NCBI GenBank assembly: GCA_047495785.1
Contig: JBLDXI010000042.1
Location: 3,100,001-3,164,000 of the forward strand
Source: Lepidodermella squamata
Taxonomy: Eukaryota > Gastrotricha
Direction of reading: 5' to 3'
Length of the DNA: 64,000 nucleotides
Below the pieces are notes generated by a model, which made no database searches, was not told where the DNA came from, and saw only the letters and a list, made by a program, of their open reading frames with translations. A program made the translations under genes and the position numbers. Positions 20,791 to 31,709 of this stretch are shown here, one piece after another. The first letter of the stretch is position 1. Every line of letters begins with the position of its first letter.

Positions 20791-21256
20791 TTACATCGGC
20801 CGGTTATCCGCAGTCGGCTGAAGAGTCTGGCTTTTGAAGTTATGAAATATGTCGGCATCATATTTGCCGGTCATGATGTCGTTCGATAGCATCTGCGCCC
20901 ATAGGTGGAAGGAAACGTTGCCTTCGCAAACGCTGCGCGATTTCAGCATTTCCATACACTTTTGCATGCGCAGTTTTCGTACCATTCGAGCGCGAATGCG
21001 CGGCGGAAGGCGCTCAAATGTCGATGGCATTTCACTTGGCATTACCGCATCCAAAGTTTTGCGAGCCATTTTACCTGGACAATGTTTGATCGTTATTAGG
21101 GCTGAAAAAACCTGGGTATAACTTACTCTCTATAAGCGCGAGCTTTTTCAACATTGTCCTGCCAGTTGGCTCGATCGAGTTCGCCTTTGATCGGCTGAAA
21201 GCACTGGCGGGAAGTAAGGTCACACTCAAAAAACAAGCTCCAAGTAGTAGCCGCAT
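20791..21256 (-). CDS. Small secreted protein, unrecognised (two exons)
   Basis: Exons 21256-21127 and 21074-20791 give about 137 residues. The N-terminus is a signal peptide (MRLLLGACFLSVTLLPASA). The mature part is charged and probably helical, with an Arg-rich block (PPRIRARMVRKLRMQK) and the Cys-containing segment SVCEGNVSFHLWAQML. A nearer acceptor (TTTTTTCAG at about 21104) also keeps the frame and would add a few residues. The TATA-like box at 21318-21324 is about 62 bases upstream. A 90-residue frame on the opposite strand looks like a shadow. I do not recognise a family. Confidence 0.55.
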
Positions 21257-21662
21257 TTCGCCAAAGACAGTAAAAGTTCAAAACTATAGGACAAAAGTTG
21301 AAATGATCAATAATTGCTATATAATTCAAATGTAACGCGCTCTATGCTCTTTGTCTAATGAACCTAGCGAATGGTGAGAAATCCGGTTTACACAAGTAGG
21401 TAAAGGATGAACAGGTACTATAGGACTCGAGGCATGGTCAGCATGAATCGAGAACGATTTCTGAATGGCTTCCTGTACTGTCGGTCAAATAAAGCTTGCG
21501 AATATTGCGAGCCACTCACCGCCCACAACTGGATAATATTTAGCGAAAAATTACGGTTCCGACAATTCGCAGTGCGTAATCTATTAGCATGAATTATTCA
21601 ATAGCTTTCGCTGTTCCGTGACGTTTTATAGACTGGGGTGCTAGCGCAGTTCGAGAGACATT

Positions 21663-21851
21663 ATGGATTGTCAAATCGCACTTTGTCTGAGTGTTCTCTT
21701 AATTAATGCAATAATTATAGTGATGCCGCAAATACTGGCCCACGCTCGTTTAGTAACCCGAGCAACACCAGGTTCCACCCTCAAGGGCCCGCCCTCGAAT
21801 AGTAGCCGAGGTCAATACTGGTTTGTCTTGCTACCTACGTCAATATGGTAA
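21663..21851 (+). CDS. Candidate small secreted peptide gene (weak)
   Basis: 62 codons. An N-terminal hydrophobic stretch (CLSVLLINAIIIVMPQILA) looks like a signal peptide, followed by a short Ser/Pro/Gly-rich part containing SSRGQYWF. A TTTATAG box sits about 40 bases upstream of the ATG. A GGTAATC donor near the end could splice to a further exon. No family recognised. Confidence 0.25.
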   Translation: MDCQIALCLSVLLINAIIIVMPQILAHARLVTRATPGSTLKGPPSNSSRGQYWFVLLPTSIW

Positions 21852-22176
21852 TCATCACAAAGCCGATTCCAGAGCAAATCCGCAATTGGCATTACGATAG
21901 TGAACAGCAGATTTGATGTCGTAGAAAGGAAGATCAAGTGAGGGTAAGGAACTTGGAACAGCTATAGCATTAGACAAGCAGACATGGCGTGGTTTTTCGA
22001 ATGCACCATTGTTCGAGTTTTTATTGTTCTTCTTGCAGACGGTCTCTTTAGCAGCATTGTGGTAATGATATGAAAATCAACTTATCAGACGGATTGCGAT
22101 AGTAGTTAGCTCATATCTATAATCCGCTTGCTCAATTTAACGGAGGGATTGATCGGGCATAGTATAAAAATAATGA

Positions 22177-23590
22177 GGAATTTTATCGGATTCTACTTGC
22201 ACTATAGGAAAAACCAATCATCCTGATTAAAAGGTCCAATTGACGGGCACTTCTAACTTGATCGGAGCGTGTATTATGTTCCTATTCCGCGGATTTTCGA
22301 ACATTATCTAAATTGATGGTTAAGATTCCGCTAAAAACTCACTAATCACAACTTTGATAATTGGATAATTATTCTAATACAAGAGTATTGCGTTTTAATG
22401 CATTATCCTGTCTTTGAAAATTCCTCTGAAACATGTTCAACTCGTTAATAGTTCTGAGAACCGCGAAACAAGTTTTTCCATCAAGAATCAGCGTGAAAAG
22501 TAGTTGTGGTTAGCAAACTGCGCGCGATTATCTAAGGAATTGAACGAGGGGTGAGAAGTGTTGATATTTTATCAAATTAAGATTAAACTTTAATAACCAA
22601 GAGCAGCACTTTTCTGCATGTGCGCGCTCACGTGTGAATGCGTAGTAGAGTATGCGCCTGCCCCTTGTAGGATTGTCAGAATCAGGCAGCAGGGGGTCGT
22701 GCGTAGCTAAATTTATCAGCCCTCTTGGTATCAACTTCGCGCCAAAACACACCCGTGCTCGCTTTTTTCAAGTAAATTTATCAAATTTTATCGCGCTGAT
22801 TCCGAATAAAATTAGACTCTAATAAACATTTACTAAATGTTTCTAAAAAAATGTGGTGTGGATTGTCATGTGGCTTCTCTGGTTGAACTAGATGGAGCGG
22901 AAATTCTAAAAGAGAAAGGATAAAATCCGGTATATTGAGCAATTTTATCGGATTGCTTGCTCCAGTAAAAACCAATCATCCTGATTAGAGCACTTCTAAC
23001 TTGATCGGAGAATGTATTGTGTTCCTTTTCGCGGATTTTCGAACATTATCTGAATTGAGGTCCGCTAAGAACTCAGTGATCACAATTTGATAATTTGAAA
23101 TTATTCCAATATATAGGTAGGAGTGATTGCCGCTATGCGTTCTAATGCACTGTCCTGTCTTTGAACTAGAAAAAATTGCATGTTAAATGGGGCGGTACTC
23201 CTTACTAGTTTTGAGAACTGCGAAACTATTTCTCCATCATTAATCAGCGTGAGAAGTAGCCATAGCTAGCAGCATAGACTGCACGCGATTCTCTAAGGAG
23301 TTGAACGAGGGGTTTGAAGAGTTGATATTCTATCGAATTAAGATTAAAATTTATCAGCTATTTTGAAATCTTCGCGCCAAAACACGCCCGCGCTTGTCTT
23401 CAAGTAACAAAAACGTGGGTAAATATAGCAAATCATATAGCGCTGATTCCAGATATTTCTAAAATTAGACTTGTTGTGTAAGATTCTAAACAACTTGTGT
23501 GGATTGTCAAGAGGCTTCTTTGGTTGAACTAGAGAGAGCCGGCAAGTCTATAGGAGGAACAAAATCCCATTTATTGACTATTGACCTATA
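22177..23590. repeat. Direct tandem duplication of about 0.76 kb
   Basis: Unit 1 (about 22177-22935) and unit 2 (about 22941-23590) are alignable along their whole length. Shared blocks include AACCAATCATCCTGATTA, CGGATTTTCGAACATTATCT, TTGAACGAGGGG and CTTCGCGCCAAAACAC, in the same order and offset by about 764 bases at the left and 636 at the right. Divergence looks like 20-25 percent with indels. Neither unit has a conserved reading frame, so the content is non-coding or decayed. Confidence 0.8.
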
Positions 23591-23910
23591 TGATTGTCTT
23601 CGAAAGTGTATGGGAAATGAGTGGGAAAGTACTTTCAACTCTAATTGAGTTAACCTTTCCATTCTGATTGCTCTTAGAGGGAAGTTTTCTATCCCTGCAC
23701 ATTTCAAAAATTAAAATGTATACCGATGTGACGCATGTGATTTTTATCGGGGTTTCCATTTGTTAAATGAAGAAAACATGTTTCCACGCAAACATGAGCG
23801 GATTTGTCCCAATGCTCTCAATAGAAAGGAAAACACGAATCAGAATTTTATTGATACATCAGACAGTAATGCATCATCGGTCTTGAGAGCAAAAAATCAG
23901 CAGTCATCAA

Positions 23911-24926
23911 TCAGCCATTCATAAGAAGCAGTCCTACTAAATTCGCTATTACGAGAAGAAATGATATCGCGTAGTCGTTCGAGTGTATCGAATTAGACTT
24001 GGAAAACGTCGAACATGTTAATTTTGAATTGCAGCCATCCGAGCAGCACGTGCAGTAGTAGACGTAAAGGCCATTCAAAATCCGCCCACCGCTGTTCCAA
24101 TAGCCCTCGAAACCGCCGTCGGTACAAGTGTAGCGTTGAGTGCCTAAATAGCCCCAACTGTTCCACGTCGCCCAGCCGCCTAATAACGAAGCTGTTATGT
24201 TAGGGTTATTCACTAAGGCTAGGGTGTTTGGTGTGGTTGTCGCGTTATAACCGCCCGCGGTTAACCACGCCGTCCAGATTGACCAGACGCTCGACCAAGA
24301 GTCGGTCCAAGAGCCGCGCCAAGCTCCGTTCATCACGTCCAAATTGCTCCACGCCCATGAAGTACTGCCCCAGTAGGACCAGGACTGCTCGCTCCAAGTG
24401 GGTGACCAAGCGATGGGTTGAAGCTGGGCGCTCCAAGCTAGGGCCCATGCGACGCTCCACGATGGGTTTGTCTCGGCGGGTGTCCACGGGGTGGTTTTTG
24501 CTGCCGAGTTCCAGGTGCTGATTTGACCGGTGTACCACCATGACCAGGACGGGGTGTAGGAGCCAAAGTCGGAAAAGCCTTGGCAGTCCCAAAAATATGT
24601 CGCAATGCCACCCTGAATCGGCTCGACTTTTCCTCTCTGAATAAAGATGAATCATTTTGGAATTTAAAAATGTGGAATTTAATAAATTTACTATACAGCC
24701 AGCAGCATTTGCGCAGGTTACTAATGTTGCTGATGTCGGTATTTCGGAAGTTGCGCTAATTGCTTGATAGCAATAATTTGCTGTTATCGGATGAAAAAAA
24801 TTACCGTAATACTTTATTTGCAAAATTAATTATCTCACCTTGAATGACTGAAGGTTTGAAAATGAACAGAATCAGCATGAAGTAATGCTGTAAACAGCTG
24901 GGAATTCTACATTTTATCGACAACAT
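23911..24926 (-). CDS. Tryptophan-rich Ly6-like GPI protein, copy 1 (three exons)
   Basis: Exons 24926-24839 (signal peptide with MLILFIFK), 24780-24692 (NYCYQAISA, VTCANAAGC) and 24636-23911 give 300 residues. The start and end are Ly6-like: CY near the mature N-terminus and CTCCSDGCN near the C-terminus, followed by a hydrophobic GPI-type tail (DYAISFLLVIANLVGLLL). Between them, after WDCQGFSDFG, lies an insert of about 130 residues with more than 20 tryptophans spaced every 3-8 residues among Ser, Ala and Thr (for example SWSVAWALAWSAQ). Exon 2 is 89 bases with the same phases as in the paralog at 26322. Likely displayed on the cell surface. The insert is not a domain I know. Confidence 0.78.
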
Positions 24927-26321
24927 ATTCCCTAATTTCTGAGGAGAAATTAAATGATTAATGTCCCATAAGTAACGCAAATCAAGGAAAGGGATCAAAA
25001 GCTCTAAAATGAGATAGGAATTGTAAGAAAGATCTTAGAGAAATCTAAAATGCCCTCGGTATAGTAATTAAGAATGTCTCCTGCGAATGGGATTAAAAAC
25101 ATCCGAAGAAATTTGATCCAACCAGGTAAAAACCGAAAAATTACCGAACCAGATACCATCGGGGTATTCGAGGTTTCCTCCGGTACATTAATAATTTCTT
25201 CTGTAAAATCGGGCATAAAGAATGGAAGATTCCCCCGAATTGAAATAATTAAATAATTTCCTAAAAAATCAATATATTAATTTTCCAAAAATTTGACAAA
25301 AAATTAATTGCGATTTTTCATACATTTTCTGATAAATGCAGGTAAGTTTATGTATGTCATAGACTTCCGGGTGCTTACTCGCAGAAATCACGGTCATATT
25401 TATCATGAGGATTTTTAAATATCCGGCATGGCTTCAATAAGTATGGCTAAAGTATGTAAAGCTAAAGTAAAGCTAAAGTAAAGCTAAAGTATGGCTTCAT
25501 CTTGGCTAATTTTAAAATAAATATATCACGTGACTCCATTTCACAGGCTTTTGCAGCAGCTAAAAGGTGCGATAAACAATAGCTCAAGGCGACGTCCGGT
25601 TTCCGTCACAATTCATAAAAATTAATCGCTTTCAACTATGCAAGTGTCTACAAACTAGTTGAATAAAATCTATATATTGCCTGGCTGTATTTTTGAGCTT
25701 ATAATTCAATCTTTTCCTTTCATTCCGGCTATGAATAGCCACTTTTGATTGTAATAACTGGCTTGCTATTTTTCATCTCATGTAAAAAGATGCAGCAAGC
25801 AGATCAATGCCGGTGCGACTCGTTGCTAAGGGCGTGCGTAAAATACAAGAAATTGTTCATAAATCCTTACCTGGAACGTCGCTCAGCAACCCGAATGACT
25901 TTTTATGAAAAAAATCGGAAATCGGAAATGTTATCGATAACGATAAAAAGAAAAAAATGCGCAATTTTTCGATATTTTTTTATTCTCGTATTTTCTCTCC
26001 TCTTTGATTAATATATAAATTTCAATAAAAGCGAAAAAAATTGTTATTGAAAATCTTTGTTACAAGATAACGTGGCTTTATAGAATGGAATAAACTAGTA
26101 TCGCACAAGAAGATTGCAGTGAGTTTTTTCCGACAAAAAATTAAGCAAGACACGTAAAAACGGCTTTTGATCATAGTTCTCGAGAGGAATCAAGACGTTG
26201 ACATGACTTGATATGATAATAAAAATAAGCTAGGGCTCAAAATGACAGAAATGCGTGTAATTCATTTTTTTGAGATTTTTTATAACCTATTTACAGCGCG
26301 GATAATGCAATGCGATTTGTG
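24927..26321. other. AT-rich intergenic gap with a short direct repeat
   Basis: At about 25440-25495 the unit AAAGCTAAAGT is repeated three to four times. Otherwise AT-rich without a supported gene; the short plus frames at 25074 and 25745 show no motif. Confidence 0.4.
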
Positions 26322-27114
26322 TTATGCGTTGAGAACAGAGACAAGAGCGAAAGCGAGCAGCAAGCCGAACGAGGATGACAAGGTAGCAGCGCCGTTGAAA
26401 GTTTTGCATCGCGAATCGCGGTTGCAGTAGTCGGAACAGCACACGCACATGTACGCGTTGGCTGATAGCGAATTCGAATAGCCTTCGAAGCTGCCCTCGA
26501 CGCATAAATTAGCCGCTGTGTTGTAGAACGGCCCGGCGGGTGGCGCTATGGCGGCGCCCCAGGCAGCCCATGGGTAGCTTGTCCAGGTATTTTGGCCAGC
26601 CCATTGGCTGAAGGTGCCGGCTGCCCAGGCTGGGGCGCCCCAGTTCTGCCAGTTGGACCACGTCGACCAGGGATTGCCGCTCCACGATGCGACAACTGGA
26701 GCGCCGCCCCAGCCGCCCCACGCACTGGGCGCCGCACCCCAGGAACCCCACGCGCCCGGGTAGACACCCTGCGCAACCATTCCAGTGCTACCGGTCATGC
26801 AGCCCCAAATCCAAATTGTCCCACTTTGGCCGTTTGTGTACGCATATTTTCCTCTCTAAAAAATATGTCATAAAAAATTATATTTAATTAATTTGAATAA
26901 ATTACCACACAAGCTGTGCAATTCGGTGCCATTTGGTACTGGCCAGCCTGGGGGAAGTTTGCATCTGAAGCCGATCCGACGTAGCATATGTAGGCTGAAA
27001 AAAATATTGAATATTTCTATCGAAATTTTATCGAAAATTCTTACCTTGAGCTGTTGTGAAGAAGATTAAGCTTATAGCAGAAAAAGTCAAGGTTATCCGT
27101 GTTTTAGCGGTCAT
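26322..27114 (-). CDS. Tryptophan-rich Ly6-like GPI protein, copy 2 (three exons)
   Basis: Exons 27114-27045 (signal peptide with LTFSAISLIFFTTAQA), 26994-26906 (YICYVGSAS, PNCTACV) and 26855-26322 give 230 residues. The insert after WIWGC has about 14 tryptophans in Gly/Ala/Pro-rich sequence (AWGSWGAAPSAWGGWGG). It is followed by LCVEGSFEGY, YMCVCCSDYCN and a hydrophobic GPI-type tail. Compared with copy 1 the frame ends are conserved (RGK at the start of exon 3, EGY before CCSD), but the insert differs in length and composition. This part is GC-rich against an AT-rich background, so spurious frames appear on other strands. A possible 5' UTR intron lies upstream. Confidence 0.8.
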
Positions 27115-28365
27115 GCTGATAAAATGTAAAATTGTGATGAATGGGCGCTATGCCTTCTTTCAATGTATGCAAGAAATTTTTACCTAAGTAAACTAAATAA
27201 TAATAGAAACGAGAGCGTGAATAGCCGGGCAATATATATATTAACATTCAATAGTGATTGCGCCTTTTATTTTTACACGTAATATATAATATAAATTCGC
27301 GCTTGTTTGTTCATCGGGAGAAAAGGTGGCCGAAATAGTTTTGGGCCGAGAGAGGCAATAGGTTTTCCTACTCTTGAACCGATACACATTTTATATACAA
27401 TATATAAAAACGGCCTATTATATTGCAATTTATCGTTATATATATTAAGGGTAAAAAAATTTGAAAATTTTTGCCGTTAGCGCGCAAGGGCAAAATGTCC
27501 GCTATTTAAAGCCTAGCGAATAACCATAGTGCCGCGGTTTCAGTTGTGACAGCCGAAGCCTTGGCGACGCTGCAAGTCAATATGCAACTGTAGTATAGCC
27601 TGGTTCTTGGATTGAAATATAAATATTGCGCTTGCTTAGGCAACGCGGCGCGTGATTGTAAAAAGATGACGAATTCTTGAACACATTTCTGCCAGGAAAC
27701 AACTCGACATTGAGTTGCTAAGGCCGCCTAAAACCCGCTGCTGGTCATTATTCAGCAGTTTATAGCGCGTCTCGAGAGAAATCATTTTTTATTACATACT
27801 AGTATAGAAAAAATCGAAACAGTTATATGAAAAAAACTTGGCTGCTTTAGTATTTTGGCCTATTTCTCAGCCTTTTCCGTATAAATGCAGCAAACAAGTG
27901 GTTGTTTACGTTCGGCATTTTTTGTCACCCTGCACAGGCGGTGCGGGAAGTGTAATAAATAAAGACAATAGCGTCGCGTTATATTGTGTCGGTTTTTTTA
28001 TTGTCTGATTACTTATACCGTCGAGACGGATGCAGCCTGAGCAAGTGCTCCTGGATGTGGGCGGCGAAAAAAAAATAGATAATCATATAAACGCTTTTTA
28101 AGTGGAAGTGCCTCGGTAAACATCTTGAGCGCATGTGGCTGACTTGGTTTTACCCGTTTTCGTCCACACCTCTCGCAGACATCTGTAACATGAGTTGCAC
28201 TTGCGATGGTTTAACGTAAATTGGCGGCGAGCTGCAGGTTTCTGTTTTTGAGTACGAAGACACGCGCCCCGGAAGTAGAGCAAATGACCTGCATCGGTTA
28301 GCATAAAAAATACACTGATAGGGCTAGATGCAATTTATTGTTCATGGTATTAATCTGGCCAGCTG
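27115..28365. other. Intergenic gap; Cys-containing minus frame at 28098-28304 not resolved
   Basis: The minus frame reads NHRKCNSCYRCLREVW with four cysteines, preceded by an AG acceptor, but I found no first exon for it. The rest is AT-rich without features. Confidence 0.3.
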
Positions 28366-28660
28366 TTAACTCTCAGATATGAAGGTGGGGTTTGTTGTCG
28401 GCTCGTGATTCAACCGTTGCATGAGGCCATCGGTTTGTTGTAGGTAGTCGTCAAGCGTGGCGACCAGCGCGAGACCTTCCTGAGTGGCCTGTAAACAACA
28501 AAAAATTTGCATCATAAATCCTCAAGTATTCGCGCACTCCTTGTAGGTACTTACTTTTTCGAAATCGGCAACAGATCCCTATACTCGGACTTTTCCGCCA
28601 AATCTCGTATGCCATTCTTCATCCCTGCCCAGAAATGTTTAAGATTCTCAGAAAGCCATT
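28366..28660 (-). pseudogene. Fragment of an unrecognised gene (terminal exons)
   Basis: The exon 28488-28366 reads EGLALVATLDDYLQQTDGLM and ends in a stop; it looks coding. The piece upstream (about 28655-28555) is open and protein-like (KWLSENLKHFW, GIRDLAEKSEYRD) but joins the last exon out of phase at the obvious GTAAGT donor. A 24-base in-phase alternative exists at 28578-28555. The start of this region is copied at about 30380 in a broken form. It could be a decayed gene cut by the tandem duplication, or a gene whose splicing I misread. Confidence 0.35.
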
Positions 28661-29424
28661 TCTAGCTCGTTTTAGCTCCGCTTCAACATACCTGCGACGT
28701 CTAAATTACAAAGGTGGCAAGCTCGATGACTCGCTGCTTTTCTCCCCACCTAGGGCTGACCTTAGCGGCGAATTCGTTGGTCTAGCATTCTGCGCTCTCT
28801 ACAAGACAGCGCAGGCCTTCGAAGCTGTTTCAGGAGTGTCTGCTGAACCCGTCTTCTGAACCCGTCGCATGCGTTGTGTTGGAAAATTAATGACAATTCG
28901 TTCTTGACTCAGACTGATCCATGAAAGTTTGGTTCGGGAAATCGCCACCATTCGCTTCCTGTGAGCCTTCAAAATGACTCATTAAGGCTTCTAATAGATA
29001 TTAGTAGTAGCCACGAGGTAAAAACTATGCGCGACTTCTTTGGTTTAGAAACTGTTTGGGATAATGCGAAGTTTTTAGTTTGCTTAGTGCCAGGATAGAA
29101 GAACATTGAAATTGAAAAGAAGAAAACTAGATCGTGCTATTCAAAATGAAAAACGAACATCTACGAAATGAGTGCAACAATAATTTTCCTAAATTTTTAC
29201 GGAAGTTATTGACCTTAGTCAAACACTATAACCACCTGCTCCGATTTGCGTCACGCATAGCCGACGGCCCAGGGAACTTGCCAGACACGCCTGATTTGCC
29301 GCTGAAAACAACAGATGAACAAACAGTGATTGCAGTCATGTGATGTAGCGAAATCAACATACTGGTTCAAACAGATGATCACACAAACAAGTGAAAAACA
29401 TTGGGTTGAGTTCAGGTTTCAGGC

Positions 29425-29431
29425 TATAAAT
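29425..29431 (+). promoter_or_regulatory. TATA box of PAN-like gene copy 2
   Basis: TATAAAT, 63-69 bases before the ATG at 29494, inside a block conserved with the copy at 3.9 kb. In copy 3 the equivalent (31274-31280) is TTTAAAT, a weakened box. Confidence 0.7.
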
Positions 29432-29493
29432 ACGGCGGGAAAAAGCGGTATCCATCACAGATTAAATATATTTAACAATCACCTCCTAAGAAA

Positions 29494-29839
29494 ATGTTCC
29501 TCAAACTAGCTCTAATCGCCGGCTGTTTCATCGGTCTTTCTATGGCAGCATGTAAGAGATAACTGCGATATTGCCGACTTGATGTGCATTTTCCCTTTCA
29601 TTTCAGCTCTGGACCAATTCAAGGCGTCAACTGTTACTATGGGAAACCAGTTGCTCTTTGTCAAATTCGGTGTTACCAGCGCAGAAGCTTGTGCGGCTGT
29701 GTGCTTGTCAACCCAGTACAATATGATGTGCAAGGGCATTGGGTGGGATTCGCAAGCCAACCTTTGCCAGCTTTACATGGCTATTGCTAAATCCACCACC
29801 GCGCCAGCTTCCTACATGCATTATTACTACCGTGGATAG
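29494..29839 (+). CDS. Small secreted PAN/apple-like protein, copy 2 (two exons)
   Basis: Exon 1 29494-29551 and exon 2 29607-29839 are separated by a 55-base intron. The product is about 96 residues: signal peptide MFLKLALIAGCFIGLSMAA, then a domain with C-x3-C, CKGIGWDSQ and C-x-L-Y, ending YYYRG. Its exon sizes equal those of the copy at 3518. Closest to copy 1 in the core (KGIGWDSQAN, KSTTAPAS). It lies in unit 1 of the tandem duplication. Confidence 0.8.
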
Positions 29840-31345
29840 TCAGGATATTGAGGACTTCATTTTCAATGATCAAGTCGCAACATCACTGATAACATTAAGC
29901 AAGCCTTGATATTATGCATTACGACAAATGCACTCCGAGAAGCGTTTGCTGTACAAGGGTGTTTTTAGTCAAATAAAAGGGAAGGGTTTCGAAACTTTCG
30001 GGCGACATTTTCTCTGCACTAATCGTTTGTGAGTGATTTCGAGACAATTAGTTAAGGGCTGAATTCAGCCCAGCTCTTCCATCACCTCATCGGAACCAGG
30101 AAAGAGGCTCATGCTACGATATTTTCTTATGGTTGGTTGACAGCCTTCACGCGAATCATACCCGGCCCGGTTTGGATTCGCCGCCGCAGGGTGTTCTGGC
30201 CTCCAATAGTGGGGTATTTCAAAATAGCACAATCGGCTGATTTTAGCGTTTCCCTGAGCGCATTTCTTCAAACTGTGTTCCACTTTCACGGCAGACTATT
30301 CGGGACAATATTCGGTGTGATTGGGTATGATACTTCTTTTAAAATTTATATCTTTCCCGATATAAAAGTTACTCGTATCTCGTATGCCATTCTTCATCCG
30401 TGCCCAGAAATACTTAAGATTTATTTATTTATTTTATTTAAAGAGCCATAACGCCCAGAAGAGGACAGCTCAGACAAGTGATCAATAGAAAAGTAAAGAC
30501 AACAACAAGATTCTCAGCAAACCTTTTCCAGCTCGTTTTAGCTCCGCTTCAACTTACCTGCGACGTCTAAAACACAAAGGTGGCAAGCTGCCTTTCTTCC
30601 ACACTCACGGGCCGACCTTAGCTGGGGGCGGTGAATTCGTCTGGGCAACTGAACTATGGCAACTAGGGGCTGCTGAACCCGTCCATGAGACGTAGGTACG
30701 TCTCATGAACCCGTCGCGCCTGTTGTGTTGGCTGCGGTGAACATTGGTGGCGATTCGTTCTTGACTCACACTGATCCATGAGAGTTTGATTCGCGGAAAT
30801 CCCAACCATTCGATATGACTCATCAAGGCTTCTAATAATAGATATTAGTTGTCAAAAGGTGACAGCTATGTTAGGCGCAGCTTCTTTGGTTTAGAAACTG
30901 TTAGGGAAAATGCTAAGTGCTATCTTTGCCAGATTTATTGTATCGTGTTAGCTTCAGTTGAAAAAAAGAAAACTAACGCGTGCTCTTCAAAACGAAAAAC
31001 GAAAATCTACGGGATGAGCGCGACGAGAATTTTTCGAAACTAACGGAAGTTTTATTGACCGTAGTCAAACACTAATCACCTGCTCCGATTTGCGTAACGC
31101 ATAGTCGTCTTGCCAGGGAGCTTGCCAGAAACGCCTTATTAGCTGAAAACAACAGATGAACAAGTAGCGATTCCTGTCGTGAAATATATACATATCGAAA
31201 TGATCATACTCGTTCAAACAGGTGATCAAATAAACCGCAGTGAACAACATTCCGCTGAGTTCACGTTTCTGGCTTTAAATACGGCGGGAATACGGTGCTC
31301 TCCATCGCAAATCAAATATTTTCGGTAATTAAAGCCTAATAAAAA

Positions 31346-31709
31346 ATGTTCTGCAAACTAGCTCTAATCGCCGGCTGTTTCATCGGCCTTTCTATGTCCT
31401 TCGGCCTTCAGGCTGCAAAATGTAAGAGATAACTATGATATTGCCAAATTGATGTGCATTCTTCCTTTCATTTCAGCTCTGGACCAATTCAAGGCGTCAA
31501 ATGTTACTCTGGGAAACCAGTTCCTCTACATAAAAGCCGCCGTTTTCAGCGTGGAATCTTGCGCGTCTGAGTGCTTGTCATTCCAGTACAACATGCTGTG
31601 CAAGGGGATTGGGTTTGATTCGCAAACCTTCATTTGCTATCTTTACATGTCCGTTGCTAAATCCACCACCGCGGCAGCTTCAAATATGCAATATTACTAC
31701 CGAGGTTAG
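31346..31709 (+). CDS. Small secreted PAN/apple-like protein, copy 3 (two exons)
   Basis: Exon 1 31346-31421 and exon 2 31477-31709. Same plan as the copies at 3518 and 29494, but the signal-peptide exon is 18 bases longer (adds SFGLQA) and one aromatic position of the core is changed (GIGFDSQ for GIGWDSQ). The intron is again 55 bases and nearly identical in sequence. It ends YYYRG. The TATA box is weakened to TTTAAAT, so expression may differ. It lies in unit 2 of the tandem duplication. Confidence 0.78.

Noticed and set aside
20849-21121. 90-residue plus frame opposite the small secreted gene, downstream of a plus-strand TATA box
   Set aside because: The minus reading has a signal peptide, splice ends, correct phase and its own TATA-like box; the plus reading has none of these apart from a TATA 200 bases away.
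24245-24823. 192-residue minus frame
   Set aside because: It starts in the true second exon of the W-rich gene and then runs out of frame across the third exon; the in-frame reading gives the W-rich insert and the CCSD-x-CN end.
26509-26887. Several Gly/Arg/Pro-rich frames on both strands
   Set aside because: Shadows of the GC-rich W/G/A-coding exon of the second W-rich gene.
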